NCBI GenBank assembly: GCA_963700305.1
Contig: CAVOXB010000010.1
Span: 1-64,000 of the forward strand
DNA length: 64,000 nt
From: Desulfomonile sp963700305
GTDB taxonomy: Bacteria > Desulfobacterota > Desulfomonilia > Desulfomonilales > Desulfomonilaceae
Direction of reading: 5' to 3'
The notes beneath the pieces are model-generated. The model was not told where the DNA came from. It ran no database searches and saw only the letters and a list, made by a program, of their open reading frames with translations. Below, in pieces: positions 9,302 through 19,666 of the stretch; within the stretch, counting starts at the first letter, position 1, and each line of letters begins with the position of its first letter. The position numbers were made by a program, and so were the translations under genes.

Positions 9302-9812
9302 ATGACAGACAAAGACATTCAACCCGATCTGATTCGAAGGCTAATGGTGGCAAGGGGCATATCCGCAAAACAGTTAGCCAAAGCCCTTAATGTATCCGAA
9401 GCCAGTGTCTTCCGCTGGCTGAAAGGAACAAGGCCGACTGGCACCGCTGCGGCAATTTTGGGTTTGTTGATTTTCGTGTCAGGCCTATCTAGGAATACCG
9501 AGGTTAAATCCTGTGCACGTCGAGGGCTCTCCCTTTACAACGAAATTGGTTCTTTAATCGATCCAAACGATGAACTAGTCCGAGATTTAGAGCATAGTCT
9601 CGGGTTGGAACGCCTCAAAGAGCTGCAAAAGGAAGAGATACGAAGTCATTTCAAAGGAACTGGAAGAAGCGGAGCAGGAAGCAAAGGAAGCAATAACTAA
9701 GCTTCACAAGGATCAGAGAAAGCTTTTCAAAGAATCGTTTGACAAGGAACAAGAGAAAATAACCAGAAGGCTTCAAAGCCTTACTCATCTCAAGTCAGAG
9801 AAAGGTGATTGA
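9302..9812 (+). pseudogene. XRE/Cro-type HTH regulator with coiled-coil tail, one frameshift
   Basis: The ATG at 9302 opens a helix-turn-helix of the Cro/XRE class: LIRRLMVARGISAKQLAKAL, then NVSEASVFRWLKGTRP. The first frame ends early, at 9700. Shifting one base near 9640 continues EVISKELEEAEQEAKEAITK and then a lysine/glutamate-rich coiled coil to a stop at 9812. The repaired product would be about 170 residues: an N-terminal DNA-binding domain, a middle helical region (LEHSLGLERLKELQK) and a long coiled coil. It faces the repeat-rich region at 8672-9301, which it may control. Confidence 0.6.
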
Positions 9813-10409
9813 CGGATCTTCAAAGGCATTTGTACTCTTCCGAATCTTCGGGGTTATCACGGCAGCCATTGTCCGTAAGGTGAGAGCGAGAGAACTTATT
9901 GAGAATCCACGGTCAGGAATGTCCGAGCGCTCTGCGAACATACCGCATTTCTGAAGCCTATTACTTCCATTTGCGGAACCTTGACCAGACGTGTAGTACG
10001 GAGCAATCTCACAGACGTCTGCAAATTAAGAGACGATCCCAGAAACAGACACCACCCCAATAGACGCGATTGCACCCATTTTCTCCGGTGCCAAAGATTG
10101 TTTTCGGCAAACGGCTGCTGAAACCAAGAAATATGGGATTTCAGATAAAGGCAAAAAAAGTGAAATAGAACCGGTAAGGCGTAGGTATTAGAAGAAGTAG
10201 TTGTAGTGAAATTCTCCAGGCAGAAAATCGACCTTTCGGCAGTAGCAAAACCGTAGTAAGTAGCTCAGGGTGTACAAATACTTCAGAGGAGGGTATCAAC
10301 GTGTAGGGGCAGGAACGGTAGGCAAGTGATGCGGGGCTGATGGATCAAGAGGGAGATTAGTTAAGGTAAGCAGTATGAAGAGCGCCAGAGAGGCTTCGGA
10401 CAAAAGTCC
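9813..10409. other. Intergenic gap at the right end of the island, with third palindrome
   Basis: About 600 bases with no credible gene. The palindrome CAGACGTCTG is at 10012-10021, and a degenerate half (CAGACGTG) is at 9986-9993. The part from 10105 to 10350 is purine-rich. This gap separates the mobile-element genes from the polysaccharide cluster and may hold the element's boundary, but I see no tRNA gene or flanking direct repeat that would prove it. Confidence 0.4.
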
Positions 10410-11612
10410 TTAGCGGAGCAATTGTCTCGCTATAGCATGGGAATAGATTTCCATGAGCCGTGCGTAGTTGGCCCGGGCAGTATAATGCTTTTCAAATGCA
10501 GCCCTTGCTCCAGCGGATAGTCTTTCCAACAATCCGAGAGTATTCCAAGCAGCGCTGACTTCGGAAAGCAGAGATTGTGCATTTCCCGGCTCAAATAATA
10601 CCCCATTCACTCCGTGCTGAACTATCGATGGCAAAGGGCCAAGATTAGATACCGCCACTGGGGTCCCGAAAGCAAACGCCTCTCGAATCACCATTGGAAA
10701 TCCTTCAAAACAGATCGATGGTAAGATTACTAATTTTGCGCGTGCAATATGTGTCTGAGCTTCTAGTGACGGGACATGCCCAAGAAATCGAATTGTTCCT
10801 CGTGGAGCTGAAGCTGCAAGTCGTTCCAGATCACTTCGGAGCCAGCCGTCACCAAACACTCGAAGTTCGGGAGCACGCCCATTCCATTGCAACCACGCTT
10901 TAATTAGAGTCTCCACTCCCTTTTCAGGGGTAAGGCGACCAGCGAACATCACATAGTCTTCTCTCTCATGCCATGGAATTGGTTTTGGATCGCCGGGGTA
11001 GAAGTTCGGTTTTACGTGAACACGATCAAGTGGAAGACCGGATTCGGCCATTAGCTTTCTCTGGAATTCGGAGAGCACAATAAAACTATCTACGTGCTTT
11101 GTCCAAGTGCCTAATCGTCTATGCAGCTCCACGTTCAAGGCCATAGGAAGCGTTGCCATTATACTGTCACGATAACAGCCATGCTTGATCGCCGACATAG
11201 TGGACCGACTGTCCAGGCATTCGGTGCAGACAAAATTGTTTCGCATCGGAATAGCAGCTGGGCAAAATATTCTGTAATTGTGCAAAGTCAACACTCGCGC
11301 AGCCTTGTTTCCAATAGCCCTGAAAATTGATGGCGAAATCAGAGGAAAAGTGTTGTGCACATGAACCACGTCTGGCTGGAAATCATCCACAACCCGACGC
11401 ATGGCTGCGGCAGCCCACGGGTTCCACGGTGTGGACAGGGCCCCCTGTAATTCGCCCCACCGGCCTCGCGATCTAATGGAGTCGCTATGGCGAACGAACT
11501 CAGCGACTTCATGACCCTCCTGCTTAAGCAGTTCCCGCTCAGCCTCAAAAACTTCGTTTTCACCTGACGGGGCGCAAGATCCATAGAAGTTGTGAGCGAG
11601 AAGAATCTTCAT
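10410..11612 (-). CDS. GT4-family glycosyltransferase
   Basis: 400 residues with the GT-B fold. It transfers a sugar from an activated donor to a growing polysaccharide on the cytoplasmic side. The N-terminal domain begins MKILLAHNFYGSCAPSGENE with the acceptor-side loop VVHVHNTFPLISP. The C-terminal Rossmann domain has VMFAGRLTPEKGVETLIKAW and the retaining-enzyme signature CFEGFPMVIREAFAFGTPVA. A four-cysteine patch in the middle (FCPAAIPMRNNFVCTECLD) is common in this subgroup. Its ATG overlaps the stop of the upstream gene by four bases (ATGA), so it is translationally coupled. It is the last gene of the long minus-strand cluster. Sugar specificity is unknown. Confidence 0.9.
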   Translation of the reverse strand: MKILLAHNFYGSCAPSGENEVFEAERELLKQEGHEVAEFVRHSDSIRSRGRWGELQGALSTPWNPWAAAAMRRVVDDFQPDVVHVHNTFPLISPSIFRAIGNKAARVLTLHNYRIFCPAAIPMRNNFVCTECLDSRSTMSAIKHGCYRDSIMATLPMALNVELHRRLGTWTKHVDSFIVLSEFQRKLMAESGLPLDRVHVKPNFYPGDPKPIPWHEREDYVMFAGRLTPEKGVETLIKAWLQWNGRAPELRVFGDGWLRSDLERLAASAPRGTIRFLGHVPSLEAQTHIARAKLVILPSICFEGFPMVIREAFAFGTPVAVSNLGPLPSIVQHGVNGVLFEPGNAQSLLSEVSAAWNTLGLLERLSAGARAAFEKHYTARANYARLMEIYSHAIARQLLR

Positions 11613-12899
11613 GACTTATTTTTACTGCTCTGAGCTATCATGGAGATTTTCGATGCTTCTTTGGCAAGCTTGGATCTGTATATCTTATCAATGAGTCTTG
11701 CCTTCTTTTCCCAGGAAAATTCCTGTGCTCGCCGCAGAGCGCCCAGCGCTAGCCGTCTGCGCTTCTCCTCATCTCGCGCGAGTTGCGAGATCGCCTTGAA
11801 AATCCCTCTACGACCTCACGGGGAGTCGTGACCGGTATCTTGATCCCGCATGATTCATCCACCACCTCGGCAAAGCCGCAATGATCGAGACAGACGATGG
11901 GCAAGCCCATGGACAGGGCTTCTATTGTCACTGTCGAGGTCAGATCCCGCAGACTTGTGATGAGCATCAGATGGCCTTGCCGCATCAGCTGAAGCCCTGC
12001 TCACGCAGAAGCCACCCGTGAAAGAGGCAATGCCCCGATATGCCTAGTTCAGCAGCCAGTCGCTTCCATTTAGCAGTCAGAGCGCCTTCGCCCAGGATGT
12101 GCATTTCCCATCTGATGTCACGAGGCAATCGGGCCAACGCCTTTAGTCCCAGATTGAGGGCTTTCCCAGGGATGTGTTGCCCTGCCCAAACGATCCGCAG
12201 CGGCTCAGCGACAGATCTGTCAGAAGGTCTGCGCCACCGGGTCACGCGGAAGGCCCACTTCGCTATGGTGTTGCCGGCGCACCCCCAATAGGTCATCGCA
12301 CCGTTACGGTTTTCCAGGGTAGCGGTAATCAAACCGCAACCAGCCGCAACTGCTGCAATCCGTGGTCTCCGCATAAAGCGCATCTGGAGTGAGTTATAAA
12401 AGTTGTAGCCGAAGGTAGTACAGCCCTCCGTAAAAGCCTACAGTGGGCAGGAAGCGCCATGGGAACAATCCCATGCCGCCGATCGGTCCCCAAACGAAGG
12501 GAATACCCAGCTTCCACAAGTAGCCCGGTTCCCGGAAATCCCACCATGGTAAGCTGATGGGCGATGTCGAAACTGATTGCCCTGTGAAGTTGTTGGGCTA
12601 ACCGGTGCGCTTCAGCATGCCATTGCCCGTAGTCCCGAATAGTACGAGGGAGGCCAGAGCTTTCGTAAGAACCGATTTCTTTTCTTTCGTACAAAAAAGA
12701 ATTGAACCCGCTCCCGGTATTCCGGGTTTTGCTCCAGGAAATGTTCAATGTCGGACCTGAATTTCTCTTCCTCCACGATCACCCACAGATCATGATGGCG
12801 TGATAGGGCATCCACAAATCCCCAACCTACACTGGCTTCCGAGCCCTTGTACGGGCTGCAAGCATAGGCTGACACCAGGACCTTAAGCCGCCCCGTCAT
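11609..12899 (-). pseudogene. GT4-family glycosyltransferase, at least three frameshifts
   Basis: Starts at ATG 12899 (MTGRLKVLVSAYACSPYKGS, with the SEASVGWGF donor-loop pattern of this subfamily). It breaks near 12640, continues LPRTIRDYGQWHAEAHRLAQ and TMVGFPGTGLLVEAG, and breaks again near 12510 and 12390. It then reads LRIVWAGQHIPGKALNLGLK, and after another shift near 11990 reads STVTIEALSMGLPIVCLDHC. The final part, EFSWEKKARLIDKIYRS, ends at 11609, overlapping the next start. The full repaired length is about 430 residues, normal for the family. Its start overlaps the stop of the phosphotransferase gene. Confidence 0.8.
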
Positions 12900-14253
12900 C
12901 AAAGCTCCTGCGCCATGTGTTTCATGATGGCCGCATAGAGCGGATCTTCGCTTCGCTTCGCCATCACCCACAAGGCGAAATGGAGCTTCACGTCAGCAAT
13001 CGGAGATGGTTGACGCGTGGATATTTGAGTGGCTAGGGCGAGCGCTTTTTTCAAAGCGAGGGCAGGATTGGGATTGCGCGAGACATGAAGCATGGGAGAT
13101 ACGGCGAAGTAAAAGGCGTCACCGAATGCCAGAGTCTGGAGATGACTTTCTTCCCAATCGAATACGAACAGACCTTTGTCCGTCCACGAGCAGTTCCACG
13201 GGGCAAAATCTCCGTGACTACGGTGCTCCCAGACCTGCGCACCTCGATCCACTTGCGTTTCAAGCCAGCCCCGGATGGACATAAGCGCTCTTCGGTCTGG
13301 ATCTTCATATAAATCCGTATTGACGGCGGGCAGGTCTGCCAAAATATCCTGCAAGCGGCGGCTGCGGCGATCCAAGGTGGAAAGGCATGCCAGTAAATCG
13401 ACAACTGCCCTTTCCATAATCTGCGGTCGCACGCGGCTCCTTGCTCGGTATTCCTGATGCAGGGCGACACCAGTGTTTGTTTTCGACCAGCTGTTTCAGC
13501 TTCGGCGTCTGATCGCTAAGGGGAGATTCATTCAGAAACGCCAGAGTCTCTGCCTCCTTTTTCAGGGCTCTTCGCGCTCCGGGCGAGCTGCCCATCTTGA
13601 TGAGCACCTCAGGCACCGAAGCCCCAAGGGGAAGAACCGTGGTCTTGCGACTATCGTCGGGGGACTCCCAGATAAAGTGCGTAGTCCCATACCCCCTCAA
13701 CATGAGCAGGCAACTCCGCTTGTACTGCCCCCAACGGCCACGAGTGGCGCTCACGTGTCGCAATGAGCAGGACCTGCCGACGCAAGGGGAAGAAGAGTCC
13801 CTTGCTAGCCGTCCATCCAGACAACCGCAACGCAAACCGTGCAAACCCACGACCTGGACGGTGCAGGCCAAGAGCGATTACTGTGTGACGCGGATTCCCC
13901 AGAGGCACCAATACGCGAGGATTGCCCGCTGGCAGCAGACCGTATTCGCTGATGCCTTCAAATTTTCCTGCCAAGAGCTGCCGCCAACGGGTGACGGATC
14001 TCCCAGACCCGATAGCAGCCACCCATTGTATATTGTTGGCTATGGGGTACGCACTCGCCCGATCCAGATCGAAACAAGCTCGTTCCACGTCGATAATCCA
14101 GCCATCCGCCTGTTGCGGTTCGTTAGCCAACTCCGCGGAGGCAAAGGCCCCATGCCAAAAGGCTAGTTCCGCTTCATCGAATCCAGAGCAATAGAGTCTC
14201 TGCTCAGGCTCCATGGGCAGCAGCCAGCGCCAGGCGAAACGATAATCAAGCAT
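12899..14253 (-). pseudogene. Aminoglycoside-phosphotransferase-like (APH fold) protein, frameshifted
   Basis: Begins at ATG 14253 (MLDYRFAWRWLLPMEPEQRL), overlapping the kinase-like gene by eight bases. The first frame runs to about 13700. A second covers LGASVPEVLIKMGSSPGARR. The third (13432-12899) holds the catalytic loop SHGDFAPWNCSW and the metal-binding VFDWEE, as in APH/choline-kinase-like phosphotransferases. At least two shifts occur, near 13700 and 13440. The repaired product would be about 450 residues. Co-occurrence with a thymidylate-kinase-like gene and a GT4 gene in one coupled run suggests all three act on the same polysaccharide intermediate; the substrate is unknown. Confidence 0.75.
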
Positions 14254-15622
14254 CCTGTCTGTTCCGTTTGCAGGCTATGGCGGATCTTTTCTGGAAGAAA
14301 TCGTACAGTGCGCTGAGAATCCGTTCCCGCACTTCATCAATGCTGCCTTCCGTTGAGATCAGGACCGCATTGGGCTGAGTTTTGGCGAAGGCCCTGAGGG
14401 CTTCCAATTGTCGTTTTGTCTCCTCAACGGGCAGCTCTTTCTTGCGGGCAGCGATTACCTCGGGGTCGGCGTGCAGGCAGATGATGATATCGGGCCGAGG
14501 GGCAAGCCAGGCGAAAAGTGCTGCCACCCATCCGGGTAGTCCTATGCGAAAGCGCCGAGGGTCCAGGGCCATGTCGTAAGCGTAGCGGTCGAAAATCACA
14601 ACGGCGGGCTGCTTGGCGATCTTTGGGCGAATCAACAGCCAGTATCCGAGAATGTAGTCCAGTATCAGCCAGATCAGCCGCAGCAGAGAGCCCCAAAACC
14701 CAGAAGGAGCAGAACCATGGGGATCGAATACAGGGCCTTCCGGAGCCTTGGCTTTACCCTTGAGTCTGGCAAGTGGTGGCAGCAATCCAGGGCGCAGGTG
14801 CAGTACAAAAGTGGTGTTGTGCGTTGCCCAGTCAAAGACCGGTTTGATGGAGTTGATCACTGCAGACTTGCCGGCACCGTCCACACCCAGTATGGCAATC
14901 ATCGTGCCGCTGGGATATAGGAAGCGCTTGATTTTGGACCAGTCATAGTTGATTCTTCTTCTGAGATAAAAAGACGGTGAGTGGAGCAGTGAATGGAGAG
15001 CAAGACTTAATCGCAGGAGACGAGCCTCGAAAATTTTCGTATGGGCCAAGGATTCTGAGAGTATTAGTCGCCTCAGAATCTTTAGAGTAGGCGCCCATGG
15101 GTTCAAGGCACCAACAAATGGTATCCCACTCGTTCTGGACAGCCCGGATCGATGACGAGTGAAATTTCGATGGAGCGGCGCTGTTGTTGAGAATTTCTTT
15201 TAGGATGCCAAGAACTGAAGCAATCCCTTCAGGAATGACAGATATAGCATTGTGCCGAATTGCACAATAGGAGAGCCTCTCAGGAACCAGTAGTTTGGAA
15301 CCTTTGAAGTACAAGCCTACATTTGTGTCTATGCAGAGTCCCCACCAGTCGCGATCGGATTTCCCCGCAGACCCAAAAGCTGCTACTTTGAAGAAATTTG
15401 GAACAGTCGAGCAACCTACGGAAACTCCTCCCGCAACTTTGATGGCATCGAAGATCGCCTTGTGGGCCTTCAAACCATCCTCTGGATCGACCAAGAGGTC
15501 TAAGTCACTGCCGCCGAGTACCTAAAAGGAAGACCATCATAATTACGGAGAACGGCGTAACTAATTCCTGATGTTTCAAAAGCCTTAAAGACCTCCTCTA
15601 ATATAATATCCTCAGGCGTCAT
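14246..15622 (-). pseudogene. Nucleotidyltransferase-like plus thymidylate-kinase-like fusion, two frameshifts
   Basis: The start ATG is at 15622 (MTPEDIILEEVFKAFETSGI). After a one-base shift near 15520 comes LGGSDLDLLVDPEDGLKAHK, a nucleotidyltransferase-type GGSDxD signature. A second shift near 15110 leads to the C-terminal kinase-like domain. That domain has a P-loop (MIAILGVDGAGKSAVINSIK), a DR motif (VVIFDRYAYDMALDPRRF) and a lid-like RKKELPVEETKRQLEALR. This two-domain protein occurs in polysaccharide clusters and is probably not a nucleotide-pool thymidylate kinase. The stop overlaps the start of the phosphotransferase gene. The repaired length is about 455 residues. Confidence 0.75.
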
Positions 15623-15698
15623 TCGGATTTCCTGTTAAGCATGACGCTGTCATGGAGACTAGAAACGCAAGCTCTTGGCATGATTAACTTAGCGAGCA

Positions 15699-16397
15699 TT
15701 ACAAATCGCGATTCGAGCTTTCCGCACTAGTTAATATAGGGACAGCTGTTACGATGAGCGTTCCGGCGAGAATGGGAAAGATCCTGAATGCAGGATAACC
15801 TAAGGTAAAAAAGAGTTTCTGCTTCCACGTTCGAGGCGGTACAGTGTAGCCGCCGTACATTTTCAGGACACTATAACCATGACGCTGAAGAAGGTTCACC
15901 AATGTCTCCGGTGAATAGAAACAGACATGTTCCGGGTGCTCGGCATAGGTGCCTGTCCAACGCCGGAGATGATAATGAATACCGAACGCATTGTTTGTGG
16001 AGATTATGAGACGGCCACCTGGTTTAAGAAATCGTTTAACGCCTTCGAGCATAGATCCGGGTCTGGACAAATGCTCGAGCAAGTCTCCTGCAACTACCAC
16101 ATCAAAGACCTTCTCCAAAGCCAAATGGTCTAAGTCCTCCGCATCGCCCAGGTACAAATTGGCGAATCCTTTTTCAGACATTTTCTCAATGCTATCTGAG
16201 TGGATATCGATGCCATATAATGAGGACGCAACGTCTCGCAGGAGTGCGTGCAGGAGATTATTTGCCAACAGGCGATCCTGAATGTACCGTCCGGAGCTGC
16301 AGCCTAGGTGCAAGACCTCCTTACCGGTGCATTTATTGACAAGGAATAGATGGCGAGCTTGATAAGGTCTGTGCAATTTATAATTATGAAATTTCAT
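15699..16397 (-). CDS. Class I SAM-dependent methyltransferase
   Basis: 232 residues, probably methylating a sugar or polysaccharide intermediate. The cofactor-binding motif I is VLHLGCSSGRYIQDRL, with motif II acidic residues in LYGIDIHSDS. The catalytic-core loop VFDVVVAGDLLEHLSRPG and the post-core FLKPGGRLIISTNNAFGIHY are typical of the UbiE/COQ5-like superfamily. A hydrophobic C-terminal stretch (residues about 195-222, KLFFTLGYPAFRIFPILAGT) suggests membrane association. The gene is intact and lies alone between two broken genes. Confidence 0.85.
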   Translation of the reverse strand: MKFHNYKLHRPYQARHLFLVNKCTGKEVLHLGCSSGRYIQDRLLANNLLHALLRDVASSLYGIDIHSDSIEKMSEKGFANLYLGDAEDLDHLALEKVFDVVVAGDLLEHLSRPGSMLEGVKRFLKPGGRLIISTNNAFGIHYHLRRWTGTYAEHPEHVCFYSPETLVNLLQRHGYSVLKMYGGYTVPPRTWKQKLFFTLGYPAFRIFPILAGTLIVTAVPILTSAESSNRDL

Positions 16398-16694
16398 GGT
16401 CAGGTCTCTAAATTATAGTCATTGTACAAACAGGAATTTCTCTGAAATCCGTTGTAATGATAACAGCTGCTTCGACTCCGGGCTCGGATTCAGAGTCCAG
16501 TGTTTTGCAGCGCAGCGTAACCGTACGGCTCCGGTATAGCCTTTAACTATCGGAGACCTTAACGTGCTTCGGAAGATTTGGCATTCCTCACACCGCTGCA
16601 ATCGCTGTTTGGCTACCAACGGCTCGGGGAAGTTAACGTCCCTGACCCAACTGTCAAGTATCACACTAATTCTCGTCCATTGTATTTGGAAGCT
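16398..16694. other. Gap within the polysaccharide cluster
   Basis: About 300 bases between the ligase and methyltransferase genes. An 81-codon minus-strand frame at 16419-16664 contains CEECQIF but no recognisable domain. I do not regard it as a gene. Confidence 0.35.
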
Positions 16695-18027
16695 TTATGA
16701 GCGCTGAGGTACTACCCTCGCGAATCCCTTTCGTGACCGCCAACGCTCCCCGCGTGCGGCTCGAGCCATCGACCAACTGCAGACAGCGCAGATCAAAAAC
16801 AACGGAAGAAAAATGCTGTGGCATGCGGCAACGCTCCCGGTAACTGACCTGATTGTGAGTATTATGACTATACCAAAAATCTCAATACATTGAGTCTCAT
16901 ATTTCGCCAAATTGCTGGACTTGACCGCGGATATTGTGAGGGCGAGAATTGAAAAAGCCAGCGCTGCCAATCCTACGTAACCAGTCGAGAGTAACGCATC
17001 TATGTAGTCCGAATGCAACGTGGACGCTCCCTTTCCGTCCAACGACTCGCTTAATACAAATCTTCCAGCGCTCATGAAACCAAGTCCCAGAGCTTGGGCT
17101 GCTGGTTCGGCCTTGTCAAATTCTTGGAGGGCCGCCTCCCACCAGATAAGCCGTCCCGTCATTCCCGCGAACCGCTCGAACGTCGCCCCTCTTGTGAAGT
17201 ACAGCTCTACCTCGTCGCCAAAAAAGCTAAGACCTCCTGCCGCGATAACCCAAAAAATCACTAATACTAGGAGACTTCGGCCTCTCCTTAAAAAACAAGC
17301 AGAAACTGCAATTAGAAACCCTAACCACGAAGTTCTGCTCTGAGCTAACATCATAAAGGCCAAAGACAAACAGATCCACGAGAGTCTCATTGCAGATGCA
17401 ATCCAGTTGGCAGGACTGCGACGAATCAAACCGACGAGAAGCAGAATGGCCGCCATTGCACCAACCGAGTTCGAATTAATCTGAAAGAGAACACCATGTA
17501 TTTGGTATGGTACGTAATATTCTGGCCGAAGAACGCGCTGACTCCTCCGATACGGGTGATTGGAAAGCCTCTGATGGCATAATCACCGATCCTATGAGGA
17601 CGCTGAGGAGCAAGAATTTAAAGAAAAGTAGATTTAATTCATAGCAATAAAGGGCAAAGCCTGGGTCACTCCTCGATTTCCTTAATATGAACAGCGCTAC
17701 TAGAAACACAGCTCCTGCTTCCAAAACTTTCCACAGCGAGTACAGCATCCATTGCGAATAGGTCAGACTTGACAAAAGCCCTATCGTCAAATATCCCGCA
17801 AAGAATATCATGGTGGCGGGCCATTGCTTTGGAATTCCCGCAAACATAAAATAGGTTGAAGTTACCAGAATGACACTCATTATTGCTAACATCCTGTGAA
17901 TATTGGTGACATCTACAGGACTATCCATTGCTTGATCGAAATCTCGTGTAGCGAACAGCAGACATGATAAGAAAATGAGATAGAGAGGAAGACAATTACT
18001 TAGAGAAACTGAGGTATTTGATTTCAT
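16695..18027 (-). pseudogene. O-antigen ligase/polymerase (Wzy_C-like), one frameshift
   Basis: An inner-membrane protein with at least ten hydrophobic segments, of the family that polymerises or ligates O-antigen units at the periplasmic face. The first frame, from ATG 18027, gives five membrane segments (from LPLYLIFLSCLLFATRDF to LLLSVLIGSVIM). A one-base shift near 17520 continues PEYYVPYQIHGVLFQINSNS and into MAAILLLVGLIRR. The family motif AQSRTSWLGFLIA is followed by more membrane segments and the periplasmic loop with ASTLHSDYIDALLSTG, the HSDY pattern of Wzy_C proteins. The repaired length is about 440 residues. An upstream start at 18060 is possible but has no ribosome site. Confidence 0.8.
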
Positions 18028-18222
18028 GATCTTTATGGGGATAGAGTCGACGCTAGGCAAAGCAACTCATCTACGAGATTTCCGAGAACGCACGACCATC
18101 GTCACTCTTCTGCTTGTGCATTCTGACAGACTATTGAAGATTCGCTTCTTAATGAGGTGACTTTTGCTCCTGATTCGCGTCGATTTTGATGTACGGATGT
18201 CAAGGTCCTTATTCTGATCCAA
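18028..18222. other. Short gap upstream of the ligase gene
   Basis: About 195 bases without a visible gene. It may carry a secondary promoter for the downstream half of the cluster; no clear boxes are seen. Confidence 0.3.
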
Positions 18223-19455
18223 TTATGTTTTCATATCCGGAATGAACATAAAACCTTCTCGCTTATGCCGACTACTAACAATTGTCATTAAGTTCATGAA
18301 TCCGTCTACAGTATTTTCAAATTTCGTTTTCATGAGGGACTTTCGAATTTTTGTGAGATTACCTTTCGCCAGAAAAGGTGTTCGATTTAGCCAACGGCGG
18401 ATTTCACTACTAAGTAAAAATACATCTGCCGCGTTTACGACGGAACCATTGACGCCATGCTCTATCATAACTTTACTGCCCGCTCGATCGGAACAAATTA
18501 CCGGCATGCCCGCTAGAAGAGCTTCATTGGTGACAGCACCCCAGGGTTCGTGCTCCGAAGGCAGCACTAGAACTGACCCAAGATTATACCATGCAAACAA
18601 ATCCAGGTCCTCTAGCCGACCGGTGAAAATTGCCCGTTCCATGACACCGTGGCTCTGCACAATTCTTTCCAAAGATTCCCGCAAAGATCCGTCTCCCACT
18701 ATGACGAGAATTGTATTATCATCTTTTCCTACCAACGAAGAAAACGCATCAATTAGGCGATCAAGTCTTTTTTCCGGGCTGAGGCGACCAACGTACAGTA
18801 TGATTTTTTTTCCATAAAGTACGTGATGCTCGGCCAAATTGTCTGACTTTGGAAGTGCATCTGAAAATTGCGTAAATAGAGACTCTTCCCGGTGAAGAAT
18901 CGGACAAACACCTACTGGTCCCGAAAAACCCAATAGATTGTTATACAATGTCTTCACATCTTCAGAATAGACTAAAAGCCCATCGATGTTCCGTAACACC
19001 CAGTTACGTGCCAGTCGTCTTAAAGGGGATCCGCTTTTCGCCATTATTGGATTATCCTCTGTCAAAGCCACCAGACCAAAGGATTTTAGCCTCCTCCGCA
19101 CTATGGTTACGACTAATGTCGTAGGGGAGAACTCCGGTGTAACCACGACGTCGGGATCAAAGGTAGAAATCTCTTCCTTTATGCCCCACCTTACAGAACG
19201 TCCTAAAAAATTGAAACCTTCTGTAAGTATTTTGAAGTCTGGTGTTAGTGATTTTCGTAATACATTTTGATCAAATTTCTGGGAAAGAAGATTTTCATTT
19301 AGGAATACCAGACGCAAGTTGCACAGTTCAGCGATGGCGTTGAAAAGATCGATTCGATAAGGAGCTAATGCCGGATGGAAAATTAGGACTCGTAGTCGCC
19401 TAGTTTTAGCCGAATTTATTTGGGTTTTCATAACTAATTTTGGATTGAACGGCAT
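18223..19455 (-). CDS. GT4-family glycosyltransferase
   Basis: About 400 residues with the GT-B fold. The N-terminal domain is LRVLIFHPALAPYRIDLFNA; the PYR motif is typical of one GT4 subgroup. The C-terminal donor domain has IILYVGRLSPEKRLDRLIDA, then ILVIVGDGSLRESLE, then VLVLPSEHEPWGAVTNEALL. The glutamates of EPWGAVTNEA form the EX7E retaining-enzyme motif. Starts at 19455 and 19431 are both possible; the second opens MKTQINSAKTRRLRVL. The reading frame is intact. It acts in assembly of the repeat unit; donor and acceptor are unknown. Confidence 0.85.
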   Translation of the reverse strand: MPFNPKLVMKTQINSAKTRRLRVLIFHPALAPYRIDLFNAIAELCNLRLVFLNENLLSQKFDQNVLRKSLTPDFKILTEGFNFLGRSVRWGIKEEISTFDPDVVVTPEFSPTTLVVTIVRRRLKSFGLVALTEDNPIMAKSGSPLRRLARNWVLRNIDGLLVYSEDVKTLYNNLLGFSGPVGVCPILHREESLFTQFSDALPKSDNLAEHHVLYGKKIILYVGRLSPEKRLDRLIDAFSSLVGKDDNTILVIVGDGSLRESLERIVQSHGVMERAIFTGRLEDLDLFAWYNLGSVLVLPSEHEPWGAVTNEALLAGMPVICSDRAGSKVMIEHGVNGSVVNAADVFLLSSEIRRWLNRTPFLAKGNLTKIRKSLMKTKFENTVDGFMNLMTIVSSRHKREGFMFIPDMKT

Positions 19456-19666
19456 ATTTAGTACGAATCACCACTGCAGGATTGTGTCTCGCAAGCTCGA
19501 TTCAAAATATAAGCGATTCCACTTTAGGCGGATTGCAACTCCAGTGAGAAGGACTGAACATCAGGAAGAATCTGCTTTTATTATACTTGCTAAAATTTCT
19601 CTGTTTCAGTCCCTCAGTGATTAATCGCATAAAATCATTCAAAAACTTTTTGCCCAAAACTACGAA

